Origin: Bacillus wiedmannii
GTDB taxonomy: Bacteria; Bacillota; Bacilli; Bacillales; Bacillaceae_G
Assembly (NCBI RefSeq): GCF_001583695.1
Contig: NZ_LOBC01000014.1
Span: forward strand, 43,793-107,792
Direction of reading: 5' to 3'
DNA length: 64,000 nt
Under the pieces are notes generated by a model. It worked only from the letters and a program-made list of their open reading frames with translations. It was not told the DNA's origin and ran no database searches. Made by a program: the position numbers and the translations under genes. Below, piece after piece: positions 37,983 to 48,018 of this stretch (positions within the stretch are counted from its first letter, which is position 1; each line of letters starts with the position of its first letter).

Positions 37983-38564
37983 TTACACATCCTCTTCTCT
38001 AACAACATACACTCTCTCATAAGCTGGTCTTAATGTCGATTCATCCCTTTGATCAATCTCTTTAAAACAAGGGTTTCCTTGTTTTTTTCTACGATCTTCA
38101 TATTCAGTACGCAATTTCGCTGTACGATTTTGTTGATTTTCAAAACTACTTTTTGATATTTCTAATTTCACAGCAAAACCATTTATAAATCTAACAATAA
38201 CATTTCCATCTTTTAACTCTTTATTACTTTCAATATAAAAATGAGACAACCAAGCGCACTCTTTTCTAGAGTAAGAATACGTAGGGAAAAAATAAAGTTG
38301 ATCTGCCGGACTAATCGCAATCGGTGCTTTATGTGTAATATGAGTTAACTCTTTCGTTCCTTCTTTTCTACCTAAGAAACTAGAGCCATGCTTGCGGCAA
38401 CTTCTTTCTATAATATCTAGGGGCCTTTGAAATACGAAAAAAGAATCTTCCATCTCAACAACTCGTGTAACAATTTTCTTCTCACTTAGAATAACAGGAA
38501 GTAAGGCCATTGTATTTTTATTTACCACATAGTTTTCAACATAGCGTTCTACTTTACTTTCCAT
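37983..38564 (-). CDS. comK: Competence transcription factor ComK
   Basis: 193 residues. ComK family sequence is clear: NTMALLP, DSSFLGRKEGTKELTHITHKAPIAISP, YFFPTYSYSRKECAWLSHFYI. In B. subtilis ComK binds AT-box pairs and switches on DNA uptake genes. B. cereus group genomes carry two comK-like genes; the position next to addAB/sip fits the main one. AAGGAG precedes the ATG. No clear AAAA-N5-TTTT box was found upstream. Confidence 0.93.
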   Translation of the reverse strand: MESKVERYVENYVVNKNTMALLPVILSEKKIVTRVVEMEDSFFVFQRPLDIIERSCRKHGSSFLGRKEGTKELTHITHKAPIAISPADQLYFFPTYSYSRKECAWLSHFYIESNKELKDGNVIVRFINGFAVKLEISKSSFENQQNRTAKLRTEYEDRRKKQGNPCFKEIDQRDESTLRPAYERVYVVREEDV

Positions 38565-38847
38565 ATTCTACTGTCTCCTTTTTTCTATTTATATTAGCAG
38601 CTGCATATATAATTCTAGCACCTATGAAAAGGAAATGGTTTTCAGATTCCGCTTTTTTACAATAATTTATCATTTATCAAACATCTTTTAAATTATAAAA
38701 TAACAATATATTGTTTCTGTAATAAAAACCTATATAAAATGTATTTATACTACCGATAAATATTTACAACTGCTTCCTCATTTCGCATCATTACGACAAT
38801 TAACTTTGCTATAATTAAAAGGAAAATCCAATAAATGGAGGTCCACT

Positions 38848-39033
38848 ATGGAAGAAAAAGAAATGCAACCAACAATTCAAATGAAAAATAGCAGCATTGT
38901 GATCGTGAAAAATTCAGCTAGTATTATATTCGGTTTGTTTTTCATTCTACTATTCTTCGCAAAGCCTTTTCGTAAATCGAAATGCTCTGAATGTAAGAAA
39001 CGTGAGAAGAAAAAGATTGGAAAAGAAGAGTAA
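38848..39033 (+). CDS. Small membrane protein with cysteine pair
   Basis: 61 residues: one membrane helix (about 25-41, SIIFGLFFILLFFAKPF), then a very basic tail with CSECKK. TGGAGG precedes the ATG. Not recognised. Confidence 0.65.
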   Translation: MEEKEMQPTIQMKNSSIVIVKNSASIIFGLFFILLFFAKPFRKSKCSECKKREKKKIGKEE

Positions 39034-39070
39034 AAGGCCTTCCATTTTGGAAAGCCTTTTACTCTTCTTC
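39022..39070 (+). terminator. Long terminator hairpin overlapping gene end
   Basis: AAGAAGAGTAAAAGGC pairs with GCCTTTTACTCTTCTT around an inner TTCCA/TGGAA stem. The left arm includes the stop codon and the last two to three codons of the preceding gene. Confidence 0.8.
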
Positions 39071-39101
39071 GTCCTCAAAAAAACCGACTATTTTTTCTTA
39101 T

Positions 39102-39212
39102 TCATCTAAAACGGGCGAATGAGATTTCTTCAATCGTATTGTGTAGATCTTCTTTATTCCCACTACGAACATCGAGTATGACTTCATTTGTATACTTTTC
39201 CCCCAAATATAA
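39102..39212 (-). pseudogene. Gene remnant, C-terminal fragment
   Basis: An open minus-strand frame of 36 codons, with no start, contains YTNEVILDVRSGNKEDLHN then TIEEISFARFR and a stop. Composition is protein-like, but upstream it meets a TGA. Likely a leftover of a lost gene; family not recognised. Confidence 0.35.
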
Positions 39213-39235
39213 TCATTATGCTCGTATATTACAAC

Positions 39236-39266
39236 AAAAAAAGGATGGCAGCAGCCATCCTTTTTT
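39236..39266 (-). terminator. Terminator after cold-shock gene
   Basis: Perfect stem GGATGGC / GCCATCC with A and T runs on both sides. Confidence 0.88.
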
Positions 39267-39284
39267 CCATAATGAACTATAAAA

Positions 39285-39488
39285 TTATAGTTTGATTACG
39301 TTTTTAGCTTGAGGTCCACGGTTACCATCTTCGATTTCGAAGCTAACTTTTTGACCTTCTTCTAGAGATTTGAAACCTTCAGTTTCGATTGCAGAGAAAT
39401 GTACGAATACATCGTTTTCGCCTGGAACTTCGATGAAACCGAATCCTTTTTCGTTGTTAAACCATTTTACTTGTCCTGTTACTGCCAT
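39285..39488 (-). CDS. Cold-shock protein (Csp family)
   Basis: 67 residues. RNP motifs KGFGFIEV and VFVHF are intact. Binds single-stranded nucleic acid and acts as an RNA chaperone. AGGAGG precedes the ATG. One of several B. cereus csp paralogues, closest in memory to CspA; the exact letter is not certain. A long leader of about 160 bases separates it from its promoter, typical of csp mRNAs. Confidence 0.94.
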   Translation of the reverse strand: MAVTGQVKWFNNEKGFGFIEVPGENDVFVHFSAIETEGFKSLEEGQKVSFEIEDGNRGPQAKNVIKL

Positions 39489-39658
39489 AATTATTTCCTC
39501 CTAAAGAAAACACAATTTATTTTAGTCTTCCTGTATAAAAAAAGAATCCACACATTATCAAACACGAAACATAAACTAGTTCTCACATACTTTTTCTCGT
39601 TCGTTTTTCGGCACTTGATAATATATGGATTGCTTAATTTAACTATTCAACTGACTTC

Positions 39659-39688
39659 ATCATAGCATACTTAAAATGAAATGTACAA
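39659..39688 (-). promoter_or_regulatory. Predicted csp promoter
   Basis: On the minus strand TTGTAC (39683-39688) and TATGAT (39659-39664) with 18-base spacing. It would give a 5' leader of about 160 bases. Confidence 0.55.
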
Positions 39689-39861
39689 TCTTTTTTGAAA
39701 ATAACTGACAAATTAAATTGATTGTACATTCGTAAATAATTGATTTTAGTATGTGCGGATTTCACTATGAAGTGAACACAAACATCATTTGAATACGATT
39801 ACATCCCTTGTTCTGAAGTGTTACAATATAATCGTACAGTCGTTATATTGGAGGGGATTAT

Positions 39862-40653
39862 ATGTCAAACTACACCAACGAGGAAAAGCTTACAGGGGGA
39901 AATGTATCAAATGTGTATCGTTCTGAAAATACTGTTCGGCGAGAATTAAAGCCAGGTAGTGCAAAAATTCATACATTATTACAGCACTTAGAAAACAAAG
40001 GGTTTCATCATGCTCCAAAGTTTTTAGGTGTAGATGAAAAAGATAGAGAGATTTTATCCTTTATTGAAGGAGACGCTGGGAATTATCCTTTAAAAGAATA
40101 TATGCGATCTAATGATGTTTTAAAGGAAATAGCAAAGATGCTCCGCCTTTATCATGATGCGGTAAGTGACTTTCCCTTATCAGATGAATGGCAACCGATG
40201 GATCTTACTCCAAATAACATTGAGGTTATTTGCCATAACGATTTTGCTATATATAACATTATTTTTCATGACGAGAAACCAGTAGGTATTATTGATTTCG
40301 ATGTTGCTGCTCCTGGTCCGAGAATTTGGGATATCGCTTATACGCTTTATACTTGTGTACCTTTAAGTAGAGTGTATTATACAGAATCGGGTGAGGCAGT
40401 TCATTATGAATCGGCACAACATGCTAGCCGTATGAAAGAAAGAGTGAAATTGTTTGTCCAGTCCTACGGTAAAAGTATGGACGAAGATTACTTAGGAATA
40501 GTGTTACTACGATTAGAAGCATTATGTACATATATGAAAAGAAAAGCACAAGAAGGCGACTTGAATTTCCAGAGAATGATTGATGAAGGACATTTAGAGC
40601 ATTATGAGAAAGATATGAAGTTTATTCGCGATCATAGAGCTGAGTGGATTTGA
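39862..40653 (+). CDS. Aminoglycoside phosphotransferase-fold kinase
   Basis: 263 residues. The catalytic loop HNDFAIYNIIF and metal motif GIIDFDVAAPGPRIWD identify the APH/choline kinase fold. It phosphorylates a small molecule; substrate unknown, and drug resistance cannot be assumed. GGAGGGG precedes the ATG. Single gene. Confidence 0.88.
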   Translation: MSNYTNEEKLTGGNVSNVYRSENTVRRELKPGSAKIHTLLQHLENKGFHHAPKFLGVDEKDREILSFIEGDAGNYPLKEYMRSNDVLKEIAKMLRLYHDAVSDFPLSDEWQPMDLTPNNIEVICHNDFAIYNIIFHDEKPVGIIDFDVAAPGPRIWDIAYTLYTCVPLSRVYYTESGEAVHYESAQHASRMKERVKLFVQSYGKSMDEDYLGIVLLRLEALCTYMKRKAQEGDLNFQRMIDEGHLEHYEKDMKFIRDHRAEWI

Positions 40654-40662
40654 TACTATCGT

Positions 40663-40721
40663 CTTTTTTGTCGGTAAGTCAATATATTTGAAAAACCGTT
40701 GATGTATTTCCATTTACTCTC
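40663..40721 (-). repeat. Dispersed ATATATCG repeat, copy B
   Basis: The reverse complement reads TTTTTCAAATATATTGACTT followed by ACCGACAAAAAA, close to 51571-51600. Noncoding, directly after the phosphotransferase gene. Confidence 0.6.
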
Positions 40722-40740
40722 GAATCGTTCCGAAAATAAC

Positions 40741-40768
40741 AAGGGCACCCTTTAAAAAGGTGCCCCTT
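40741..40768 (-). terminator. Terminator after aceA
   Basis: GGCACC / GGTGCC stem within AAGG/CCTT arms, T-containing tail on the minus strand. Confidence 0.75.
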
Positions 40769-40772
40769 CCTT

Positions 40773-42050
40773 TTATTTCGTAAACTGTGCTTCTTCTGTA
40801 GATCCTTTTAGCGCTGTCGTTGATGAAGTACCACCTGTAATAACTTGAGCTACTTCATCAAAGTAACCTGTTCCTACTTCGCGTTGGTGACGAGTTGCAG
40901 AGTATCCGTGTTTTTCTGCTGCGAATTCTGCTTGTTGTAGTTCAGAGTACGCTGCCATGCCGCGCTCTTTATAGCCACGTGCTAATTCAAACATGCCGTA
41001 GTTTAACGAGTGGAATCCAGCTAGTGTTACGAACTGGAACTTATAACCGTAAGATGCGATTTCTTTTTGGAAGCTTGCAATTGTTTTTTCATCTAATTTT
41101 TGTTTCCAGTTAAATGAAGGTGAACAGTTATATGCAAGCAATTTCCCTGGATGCTCTTTATGAATTGCGTCCGCAAATCGTTTTGCATCTTCTAAATTTG
41201 GTTCAGATGTTTCGCACCAAACGAGATCTGCATAAGGAGCGTATGCTAAACCACGTGCAATTGCTTGATCAAGACCTGCTTTCGTACGGTAAAATCCTTC
41301 TGGAGTTCTTTCACCTGTAATAAATGCTTTATCAACTGGATCAATATCGCTCGTAATTAAATCTGCTGCATCCGCGTCTGTTCTTGCAACAATAATTGTC
41401 GGCACTCCCATTACGTCTGCTGCAAGGCGTGCCGAGATTAAATTACGCACCGCTGTTTGCGTTGGTAATAATACTTTTCCGCCTAAATGGCCGCATTTTT
41501 TCTCTGAAGATAATTGATCTTCAAAGTGCACACCTGATGCACCCGCTTCAATCATACCTTTCATCAGTTCAAATACGTTTAGTTGTCCGCCAAATCCTGC
41601 TTCTGCATCTGCTACAATCGGTACGAAATAATCTGTATCATCGCTTCCTTCCATATGCTGAATTTGATCCGCACGTTGAAGCGTTTGATTGATTCGTTTT
41701 ACTACAGCAGGTACGCTGTTCGCTGGATATAGACTTTGGTCTGGATACATATGTCCAGAAAGGTTCGCATCCGCAGCGACTTGCCATCCACTTAAATAAA
41801 TTGCTTTTAGCCCAGCTTTCACTTGTTGCATCGCTTGGTTTCCTGTTAATGCGCCAAGTGCGTTAATATAATCTTCCGTATGAAGCGATGACCAAAGCTT
41901 TTCAGCACCGCGGCGCGCTAATGTATGTTCAATATCAATTGACCCGCGCAAGCGAATTACATCTTCTGCCGAATATGGGCGTGTAATCCCTTTCCAGCGC
42001 GTATCTAGTTCCCAACTCTCTTGTAATTTCTCGATTCTTTCGTTTTTCAT
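40773..42050 (-). CDS. aceA: Isocitrate lyase
   Basis: 425 residues. Cleaves isocitrate to glyoxylate and succinate. The active-site loop [14 protein letters not shown] carries the catalytic Cys, and [12 protein letters not shown] and YNCSPSFNW are present. The start MKNERIEKL is chosen because AAAAGGGG has proper spacing to it; an ATG three codons earlier abuts that site. Lies 23 bases after aceB, same operon. Confidence 0.97.
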   Translation of the reverse strand: MKNERIEKLQESWELDTRWKGITRPYSAEDVIRLRGSIDIEHTLARRGAEKLWSSLHTEDYINALGALTGNQAMQQVKAGLKAIYLSGWQVAADANLSGHMYPDQSLYPANSVPAVVKRINQTLQRADQIQHMEGSDDTDYFVPIVADAEAGFGGQLNVFELMKGMIEAGASGVHFEDQLSSEKKCGHLGGKVLLPTQTAVRNLISARLAADVMGVPTIIVARTDADAADLITSDIDPVDKAFITGERTPEGFYRTKAGLDQAIARGLAYAPYADLVWCETSEPNLEDAKRFADAIHKEHPGKLLAYNCSPSFNWKQKLDEKTIASFQKEIASYGYKFQFVTLAGFHSLNYGMFELARGYKERGMAAYSELQQAEFAAEKHGYSATRHQREVGTGYFDEVAQVITGGTSSTTALKGSTEEAQFTK

Positions 42051-42073
42051 TTGTTCCATCCCCTTTTCATTTT

Positions 42074-43663
42074 TTATAAAATTTCATAACCCGGTAGTGT
42101 TAAAAATGGTACGAATTCATCATTTCGAACGAGATTTGTAAACAACGTTGTCGCCTCTTGGAATCTCCCTTTCTTAAAGGCTTCTTTACCAATCTCTCTT
42201 TCTATTTTTGCTAATTCTTCTTCTTTTAGCTCTTCCATCAATTCAAGCGTAATATTACGGCCGTCATTTAGCTTTCCACCTTCATGACGAATCCATTGCC
42301 ATACTTGTGCCCTAGAAATTTCCGCTGTTGCCGCATCTTCCATTAAGTTATAAATTGGTGCTGCTCCCCGTCCGCTTAACCAAGATGCAATATATTGAAT
42401 ACCTACGCTAATATTTAGGCGAATCCCCTCTTCTGTAATCGTTCCCATCGGTACTTCTAATAAATCCTTTTCTGTAACATGTATTTCTTCACGTTTTCTA
42501 AAAATTTGATTCGGTGTTTTCATAATGTGATTAAATACTTCCATCGCGACTGGTACAAGTCCCGGGTGGGCAACCCAAGTCCCGTCATGACCGTCTAAAG
42601 CTTCGCGCTCTTTATCTGCACGCACTTTTTCGAAAGCTGCTTCATTCGCTTCTGGATTGTTTTTAATTGGAATTTGTGCTGCCATTCCTCCAATAGCTGG
42701 TGCATTACGGCGGTGACACGTTTGAATGACTTTCAAAGAATACGCGCGCATAAACGGCGCCGTCATCGTGACTTGCGCTCTATCTGGAAGTAAACATTTA
42801 TTATGATTACGGAAACTCTTTAGAAAGCTGAAAATATAATCCCATCTTCCGCAATTTAATCCAGCAGAATGATCTTTAAGCTCATACAAAATTTCATCCA
42901 TTTCAAACGAAGCGTGAATCGTTTCCAGTAACACCGTCGCTTTAATCGTTCCGTTTGGAATACCGATATATTTTTGAGCAAATACGAAAACATCATTCCA
43001 TAACCTTGCTTCTAAATGGCTTTCCATTTTCGGTAAATAAAAGTATGGACCGCTTCCTTTTGCTAAGAGAGCTTTCGCATTATGGAAAAAATAAAGTCCG
43101 AAATCTACTAAGCTACCAGACATATTCTTCCCATCAACTTGCATATGTTTTTCTTCTAAATGCCATCCTCTTGGACGCACAATTAATACTGCTGTTTTAC
43201 TATTTAAACGATATTCTTTTCCATTTTCATTTTTATGTGAAATCGTTCCCTGCACTGCATCTCGTAAATTTATTTGACCTTCAATCGCATTTTCCCAAGT
43301 TGGTGAATTCGAATCTTCGAAATCTGCCATAAAAAGATGCGCTCCTGAATTTAAAGCGTTAATAACCATCTTTCTATCCACTGGTCCAGTAATCTCTACG
43401 CGGCGATCCTCTAAATCTTTTGGCAATTGAGCAATTGTCCAATCCGCTTCACGTATGCGCTTTGTTTCTTCTAAAAACTTCGGAAACTCTCCTGCATCAA
43501 TTCTCTTTTGTTTCTCCGCGCGCTTTTGTAAAAGTTCTATGCGGCGCTTATTAAAATTTTCATGTAGTTCCTTTAAAAAACTAAGCGCCTCAGGTGTCAA
43601 TATTTCGTTGTACGCTGGTAACATTTCTCCGGGCAATGTAACCCGTGAAGTTTGCGTCGACAT
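42074..43663 (-). CDS. aceB: Malate synthase A
   Basis: 529 residues. Joins glyoxylate and acetyl-CoA to malate. Visible: [52 protein letters not shown], and the C-terminal catalytic Asp region [26 protein letters not shown] precedes the ATG. First gene of the aceBA glyoxylate shunt operon, used on acetate or fatty acids. No clear cre site found upstream. Confidence 0.97.
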   Translation of the reverse strand: MSTQTSRVTLPGEMLPAYNEILTPEALSFLKELHENFNKRRIELLQKRAEKQKRIDAGEFPKFLEETKRIREADWTIAQLPKDLEDRRVEITGPVDRKMVINALNSGAHLFMADFEDSNSPTWENAIEGQINLRDAVQGTISHKNENGKEYRLNSKTAVLIVRPRGWHLEEKHMQVDGKNMSGSLVDFGLYFFHNAKALLAKGSGPYFYLPKMESHLEARLWNDVFVFAQKYIGIPNGTIKATVLLETIHASFEMDEILYELKDHSAGLNCGRWDYIFSFLKSFRNHNKCLLPDRAQVTMTAPFMRAYSLKVIQTCHRRNAPAIGGMAAQIPIKNNPEANEAAFEKVRADKEREALDGHDGTWVAHPGLVPVAMEVFNHIMKTPNQIFRKREEIHVTEKDLLEVPMGTITEEGIRLNISVGIQYIASWLSGRGAAPIYNLMEDAATAEISRAQVWQWIRHEGGKLNDGRNITLELMEELKEEELAKIEREIGKEAFKKGRFQEATTLFTNLVRNDEFVPFLTLPGYEIL

Positions 43664-43808
43664 ATTAGCATCCCCTTCTTAAACTGTTTTATAACAGATT
43701 TGATTTTATGTTTTATATTATATAACAAATCTTCAGAAAAGGAAGTTTTTTTTGAAAATTCATTTCGTTTTTTTTCAAAATACCTTTCTTTCGCACTTTA
43801 TCCCATAC

Positions 43809-43843
43809 AAAAAAGGCCACTGTTATACAACAATGACCTTTTT
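43809..43843 (-). terminator. Terminator after SLH gene
   Basis: Stem AAAAAGGCCACTGTT / AACAATGACCTTTTT, with two G-T type wobbles, 37 bases past the stop. Confidence 0.85.
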
Positions 43844-43879
43844 GTATTATTTTTCAAATATCACTTTACTAGTTAAACC

Positions 43880-44530
43880 TTATTGCTGTCTTTGTTCCAT
43901 ATCATGCAAAATTGCTTTGTATAAAAACTGTGCGTATTGCTCTCTTTTTACTTTCATGGATGGGCCGAATTTATTATCTCCGATTCCCGCTGTAATACCA
44001 TTTGTTTGTATTGCACTAATTGCATTCTTTGCCCATGAATTTGCTGAAACATCATTAAGCGTATGAGATCCCTTCGCCTGTAAATCAAAAGCATTCGTAA
44101 GCACTTGCGCCATTTCCACACGAGTTAACGTTGCTTTCGGTCTAAAGTTTCCATGCTTGTCTCCCATAAAAATTTCTAGTTCCGTTAAAGCTAATATCTC
44201 TTCAATAAAGTTTGTTGAGTTTTCATCGATATCCCCATATGGGTTTTCATATTCCTCTTGTTCTTCTATATCAAATACACGATAAATTAAAGCTGCAACT
44301 TGTTCACGTGTTACGTCATCACCAAAACCGAAAATTCCATCCCCATATCCAAAAATAATTTCGTTTGCCGATAAATTATGAATTGCCTCTTCTGACCAAT
44401 GTCCTTTTGGTACATCTTTAAATACAATTGGATTTGTATTTTGTAATGGTGCACTTTCCGCTTTTACAGGGGCCACATTCGTCCCTGCAAATATACCGCC
44501 TACCATTGTCGCAATCATCATTACACCCAA
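43880..44530 (-). CDS. S-layer homology domain protein with likely 5' frameshift
   Basis: Three SLH repeats (about 36-80, 96-140, 155-205: FKDVPKGHWSEEAIHNL, YGDIDENSTNFIEEI, LNDVSANSWAKNAI) that bind cell-wall pyruvylated polymer. The reading frame lacks a good start: the only in-frame starts (TTG, ATG) have no ribosome site and no lysines before the signal-peptide core. 14 bases upstream, ATG AAG with AGAGG would start an ideal signal peptide, but the following A run (44533-44538) has six bases where seven would keep frame. A one-base deletion or phase-variable tract is likely. Confidence 0.75.
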   Translation of the reverse strand: MGVMMIATMVGGIFAGTNVAPVKAESAPLQNTNPIVFKDVPKGHWSEEAIHNLSANEIIFGYGDGIFGFGDDVTREQVAALIYRVFDIEEQEEYENPYGDIDENSTNFIEEILALTELEIFMGDKHGNFRPKATLTRVEMAQVLTNAFDLQAKGSHTLNDVSANSWAKNAISAIQTNGITAGIGDNKFGPSMKVKREQYAQFLYKAILHDMEQRQQ

Positions 44531-44677
44531 TATTTTTTCTTCATTGTCCTCTCTGCTTTATACCTCCTTCTTTCTTATTTCAAAAAGGAAGCTGTCACAT
44601 CTAAGGTACTATATATTAAAAATTCTACAATCTCTTTGTGAACTCCTTTACATTTTTAAATTTCACTTTATTGACAC

Positions 44678-44711
44678 AAAAAGACGCAAATAGTATATAT
44701 ATGTGTCTTTT
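44678..44711 (-). terminator. Terminator after EamA gene
   Basis: AAAAGACGCA / TGTGTCTTTT stem with one mismatch, T run on minus strand. Confidence 0.65.
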
Positions 44712-44730
44712 CAATATCATTTTGTTCAAA

Positions 44731-45633
44731 TTATAAAGTAGCACTTTCCTTCATCGATAATTCCTTCTCTGTTCCCTTGCGAAAAGTAAATGCCATTCCT
44801 ACAAATATAAGAACAATCCCTACTACTTGCATACTAGTCGGTCTAAACCCGGTAAAGACTGTATCTAATAATATTGCAACCGCAGGATCTAAAAACACTA
44901 ATACAGAAATTAATCTCGTCGATAAACCTCTTAAACTGTCAAAAAATAAGTAATATACAAATCCCGTATGTATAAGTCCTGTTGCTGTAATCATCATCCA
45001 GTTCATCTCTGTTAACCCTTGAAACTTGCCAAAATCTACGAATGGTAGCAATAAAAATATACCTAAAAACGTTTGTAAAAATGTCATCGCATATGCGCTC
45101 GTATGCTGAATTCCTTTTCCTAATAAAGTGGTAAAAGCATAAAATAACGCTGCAAGAAGTGCCCATACCATTCCAGATGACATTAATTTCTCTAACGACA
45201 TACTACCGTCTACTCCAGCTACTAAAACGGTACCGATAAAACAAATGACAATGGACATAACCGCAAATACTGTAAGTCTCTCTTTAAATACAATACTACC
45301 AATCATTAATACGATAATGGGTGCAAGATGGTACACTGAAATCGCAATTGTAATCGACATAACTTCAAACGCTTTAAATAAAAATACCCAGTTAAAAACG
45401 AGAAATACGCCGCATGCTAATATTTGCATTACTTCTTTTTTATTCCATTTCTCACTTTTATACTGTCCTGTTACGAGCCAACACAATGCTAAAAATATAG
45501 TCGCACAAATGCAACGAACGAATACTAATTCAAAAGACGGTAAGCCTGTTTGAGTAGAAAAAAATCCAATTGATCCGAAAATAGACATCGAAAGGATCAT
45601 TTTTATAGCCGGCATTGATTTTGAATGAAACAA
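44731..45633 (-). CDS. EamA/DMT family transporter
   Basis: 300 residues with ten membrane helices in two EamA repeats (about 8-135 and 150-285). Such carriers export metabolites or amino acids; the substrate is not known. The TTG start has AGGAGG upstream. Confidence 0.88.
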   Translation of the reverse strand: MFHSKSMPAIKMILSMSIFGSIGFFSTQTGLPSFELVFVRCICATIFLALCWLVTGQYKSEKWNKKEVMQILACGVFLVFNWVFLFKAFEVMSITIAISVYHLAPIIVLMIGSIVFKERLTVFAVMSIVICFIGTVLVAGVDGSMSLEKLMSSGMVWALLAALFYAFTTLLGKGIQHTSAYAMTFLQTFLGIFLLLPFVDFGKFQGLTEMNWMMITATGLIHTGFVYYLFFDSLRGLSTRLISVLVFLDPAVAILLDTVFTGFRPTSMQVVGIVLIFVGMAFTFRKGTEKELSMKESATL

Positions 45634-45713
45634 AATATTAACCTCCTAAATATTTCACTGAATATTCCATATATTATACACTATAATTTTCCAAAACTCG
45701 AATACTCCATAAA

Positions 45714-45742
45714 AAAAGAAGCAGTACACTACTGCTTCTTTT
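45714..45742 (-). terminator. Terminator after M48 protease gene
   Basis: AAGAAGCAGT / ACTGCTTCTT perfect stem. Confidence 0.88.
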
Positions 45743-46994
45743 CTTTTTCATATTGTTCAAACGTATGAATTCTTTCGAAAATTGGTGGATGTGTGTATAA
45801 GAAAAACTTCACTAACGCAGGCGGATTTACTTGGCTTAAACTCGTTTTTGATAAATATTGAAACGTTTTTACACCAGATGCCCCATCTTTCGTCATATTT
45901 AAAGCATATTGATCTGCCGCTCGTTCTTCTATACGAGAAACATAGTTTGTTGCTGGCTGTGATGCAAAAGAGAGTACTGAAGAAATTAAGAAAAATAAAG
46001 GTAAAATTGAGAAACATGCTGCTTTTGAAATTTGCAGCGTATCTCCCCATTTTCGAATACACATATTTATAATACGACTAATGAAATACATCCCTATAAA
46101 CGATAGCAACACATAACTCGCAACGCCCCAATATATATGTTTCATAACATAATGCCCCATTTCATGGGCCATTATAAATAAAATCTCTTTATCTTTTAAT
46201 TGCTTAAGCGTTGTATCCCACATTACAATACGAGCGTTAGGGCCAATTCCTGTTACATATGCATTTAATGCATTCGTTTTTTCCGACATATTTACTTCAT
46301 ATACATGTTTAGCTGGAATATCAGCTTTTTCTGCTATCGCTAAAATCTTCGTTTCTAATTCTTTATTTTTCAGCGTCGAGAAGTCATTATAAAGTGGATC
46401 AATAACGACCGGCTGTATAAATGTTAAAAAGATTGTAAATGGAACAGAGAGTGCCCACCCTGCTAGCCACCATCGCTTCGGGAATTTACGGATAAGCCAT
46501 AACAGAACGGTAACTACGATTAGCATCGTCGCATAACTCTCCCAAAAACCGATAATGTGATCTTTTATCCAGCTTTGTGTACTTTGCGTTGAAATGCCGT
46601 AATCAACTGACACTTTTCGGCTAATCCATTGCATCGGCAGGGCTAGAACTGTTGTGAGTAGTGATAAATAAAAGAAATAAATCGCGACTTGCAGGACACT
46701 TATTTTCGTCGTTTCCTTCGACCATTTCTCAAACTTTCTTGAAACACCGAGCACAAGTACAAATAATAAAATAATCCATTCAAGAGGCGTCGCTAAAAAG
46801 TACAGTAAATTTTTCACGCGCGAATAATCTTGGCTTAGCGTAAGCTCTCTTGCATTCATAAACGTTTCTGGATCTGCCTTTGTTCCTTTATACATGTCCG
46901 GAATCAGTTCATGATTCCATCCAAATAAATACCAATATATAAGCAACGCAAACCCAACGTACAAAAAAAGCGACCACCCAATAACCTTCCTCAC
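45729..46994 (-). CDS. M48 (Ste24/CAAX protease-like) membrane peptidase
   Basis: 421 residues, several membrane helices. Zinc motif HEMGH with His277, Glu278 and His281; a further Glu lies in the EERAADQYALNM segment. Resembles Ste24-type proteases with quality-control roles. The GTG start is chosen by GGAGG 7-8 bases upstream; an ATG 17 codons earlier has none. Confidence 0.88.
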   Translation of the reverse strand: MRKVIGWSLFLYVGFALLIYWYLFGWNHELIPDMYKGTKADPETFMNARELTLSQDYSRVKNLLYFLATPLEWIILLFVLVLGVSRKFEKWSKETTKISVLQVAIYFFYLSLLTTVLALPMQWISRKVSVDYGISTQSTQSWIKDHIIGFWESYATMLIVVTVLLWLIRKFPKRWWLAGWALSVPFTIFLTFIQPVVIDPLYNDFSTLKNKELETKILAIAEKADIPAKHVYEVNMSEKTNALNAYVTGIGPNARIVMWDTTLKQLKDKEILFIMAHEMGHYVMKHIYWGVASYVLLSFIGMYFISRIINMCIRKWGDTLQISKAACFSILPLFFLISSVLSFASQPATNYVSRIEERAADQYALNMTKDGASGVKTFQYLSKTSLSQVNPPALVKFFLYTHPPIFERIHTFEQYEKEKKQ

Positions 46995-47100
46995 GCTATT
47001 CCCTCCTCTATGCTGCCTGTCTATTATTATTGTAAGTTCGTACATGCTAAATTAGAACAAGCTTATTACGCGAATTGCTCGAGATCCTTTTATTTACATA

Positions 47101-47130
47101 AAAAAACTCTTCTACAAAAAGAAGAGTTTT
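47101..47130 (-). terminator. Terminator after four-gene membrane operon
   Basis: AAACTCTTCT / AGAAGAGTTT stem with T run on the minus strand. Confidence 0.85.
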
Positions 47131-47317
47131 ACCTACCTTTAGACACTTTCTTCGGTTCATACTCTGGGATAAGAAACGTACTTACAACCCAACATATTAA
47201 ACCAGCGCCTTTTATATAGCGTATATATTCATAGTCTTGAAAAAATAAAGTCGTTACAATAAGCGTAAAAAATCCAATTAAAACTAGTACGTATCCTATT
47301 TGCTTCTTACATAACAT
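47129..47317 (-). CDS. Small membrane protein, 62 residues
   Basis: Two hydrophobic helices (about 8-25, 35-50) and a basic tail. AAGGGGG precedes the ATG. Fourth gene of a run starting with the CPBP protease gene at 48873. Not recognised. Confidence 0.65.
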   Translation of the reverse strand: MLCKKQIGYVLVLIGFFTLIVTTLFFQDYEYIRYIKGAGLICWVVSTFLIPEYEPKKVSKGR

Positions 47318-47329
47318 AACGTGTCCCCC

Positions 47330-47629
47330 TTAAGGAAGTACATCCACTAATAAACTAAAATCTTGTAAAGAAAAAGTACTATATTTCATAATACCTTGTA
47401 CAGCTAAAAGTAAAATAAGACCGGTCACACACATATAATTAATGCTTTCTTCACTCTTTTTTTCAGCAACTATTCCGCCGCTTATACATAATATTCCTAA
47501 CAAATGGAGTGCTAAATACATAAAGAAATAAGCTTCCTCCCAGCGAAGAATAACATTGACTGTCGTTATCAGCACAATACTAAGCAAAATCAAATAAAAA
47601 AACTTATTTGATGATATTGTTTCATTCAT
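47330..47629 (-). CDS. Small membrane protein, 99 residues
   Basis: Three hydrophobic helices (about 9-25, 32-53, 64-80). Third gene of the run. Not recognised. Confidence 0.65.
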   Translation of the reverse strand: MNETISSNKFFYLILLSIVLITTVNVILRWEEAYFFMYLALHLLGILCISGGIVAEKKSEESINYMCVTGLILLLAVQGIMKYSTFSLQDFSLLVDVLP

Positions 47630-47660
47630 ATAATTTTATACATCCCTTTCAAATTTAGAA

Positions 47661-48017
47661 TTAATGATGTTTCAAAGCTATAAAGTAAATGATTGTTTTC
47701 ATACTATAAAACAAAAGGAAAGCCACTATTACTTTCTCGAATACTTTATGAACCCACATATACTTCTCTTCATTTTTTCTGAAGATGCGCTTCATCATTT
47801 CTTCTACAATTAGACCAAATATTAGTAAAACCCCTAACACAATAAGAAGAGAAATAATATTTTCTTTTACATGAGTACTAGAAAATAAGTAATACTCTGG
47901 AAACACAATCGTATCTACTACAGGTTGCACCCAATGACAAACGCTTTTATCACACATATCTGTAATAGACGTAGAATCTATAATGTCTTTCAATATTTTT
48001 TCAATCGTCTTCTTCAT
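47661..48017 (-). CDS. Membrane protein, 118 residues
   Basis: Two hydrophobic helices (about 54-72, 93-115) with a soluble N-terminus containing a cysteine pair (DMCDKSVC). Its start lies 1 base from the CPBP gene stop, so the two are coupled. Not recognised. Confidence 0.65.
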   Translation of the reverse strand: MKKTIEKILKDIIDSTSITDMCDKSVCHWVQPVVDTIVFPEYYLFSSTHVKENIISLLIVLGVLLIFGLIVEEMMKRIFRKNEEKYMWVHKVFEKVIVAFLLFYSMKTIIYFIALKHH

Positions 48018-48018
48018 C

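Noticed and set aside
38565-38847. ComK AT-box pair for comK autoregulation
   Set aside because: AAAA...TTTT occurs (AAAAGGAAATGGTTTT) but with 8 not 5 bases between arms; not good enough to call.
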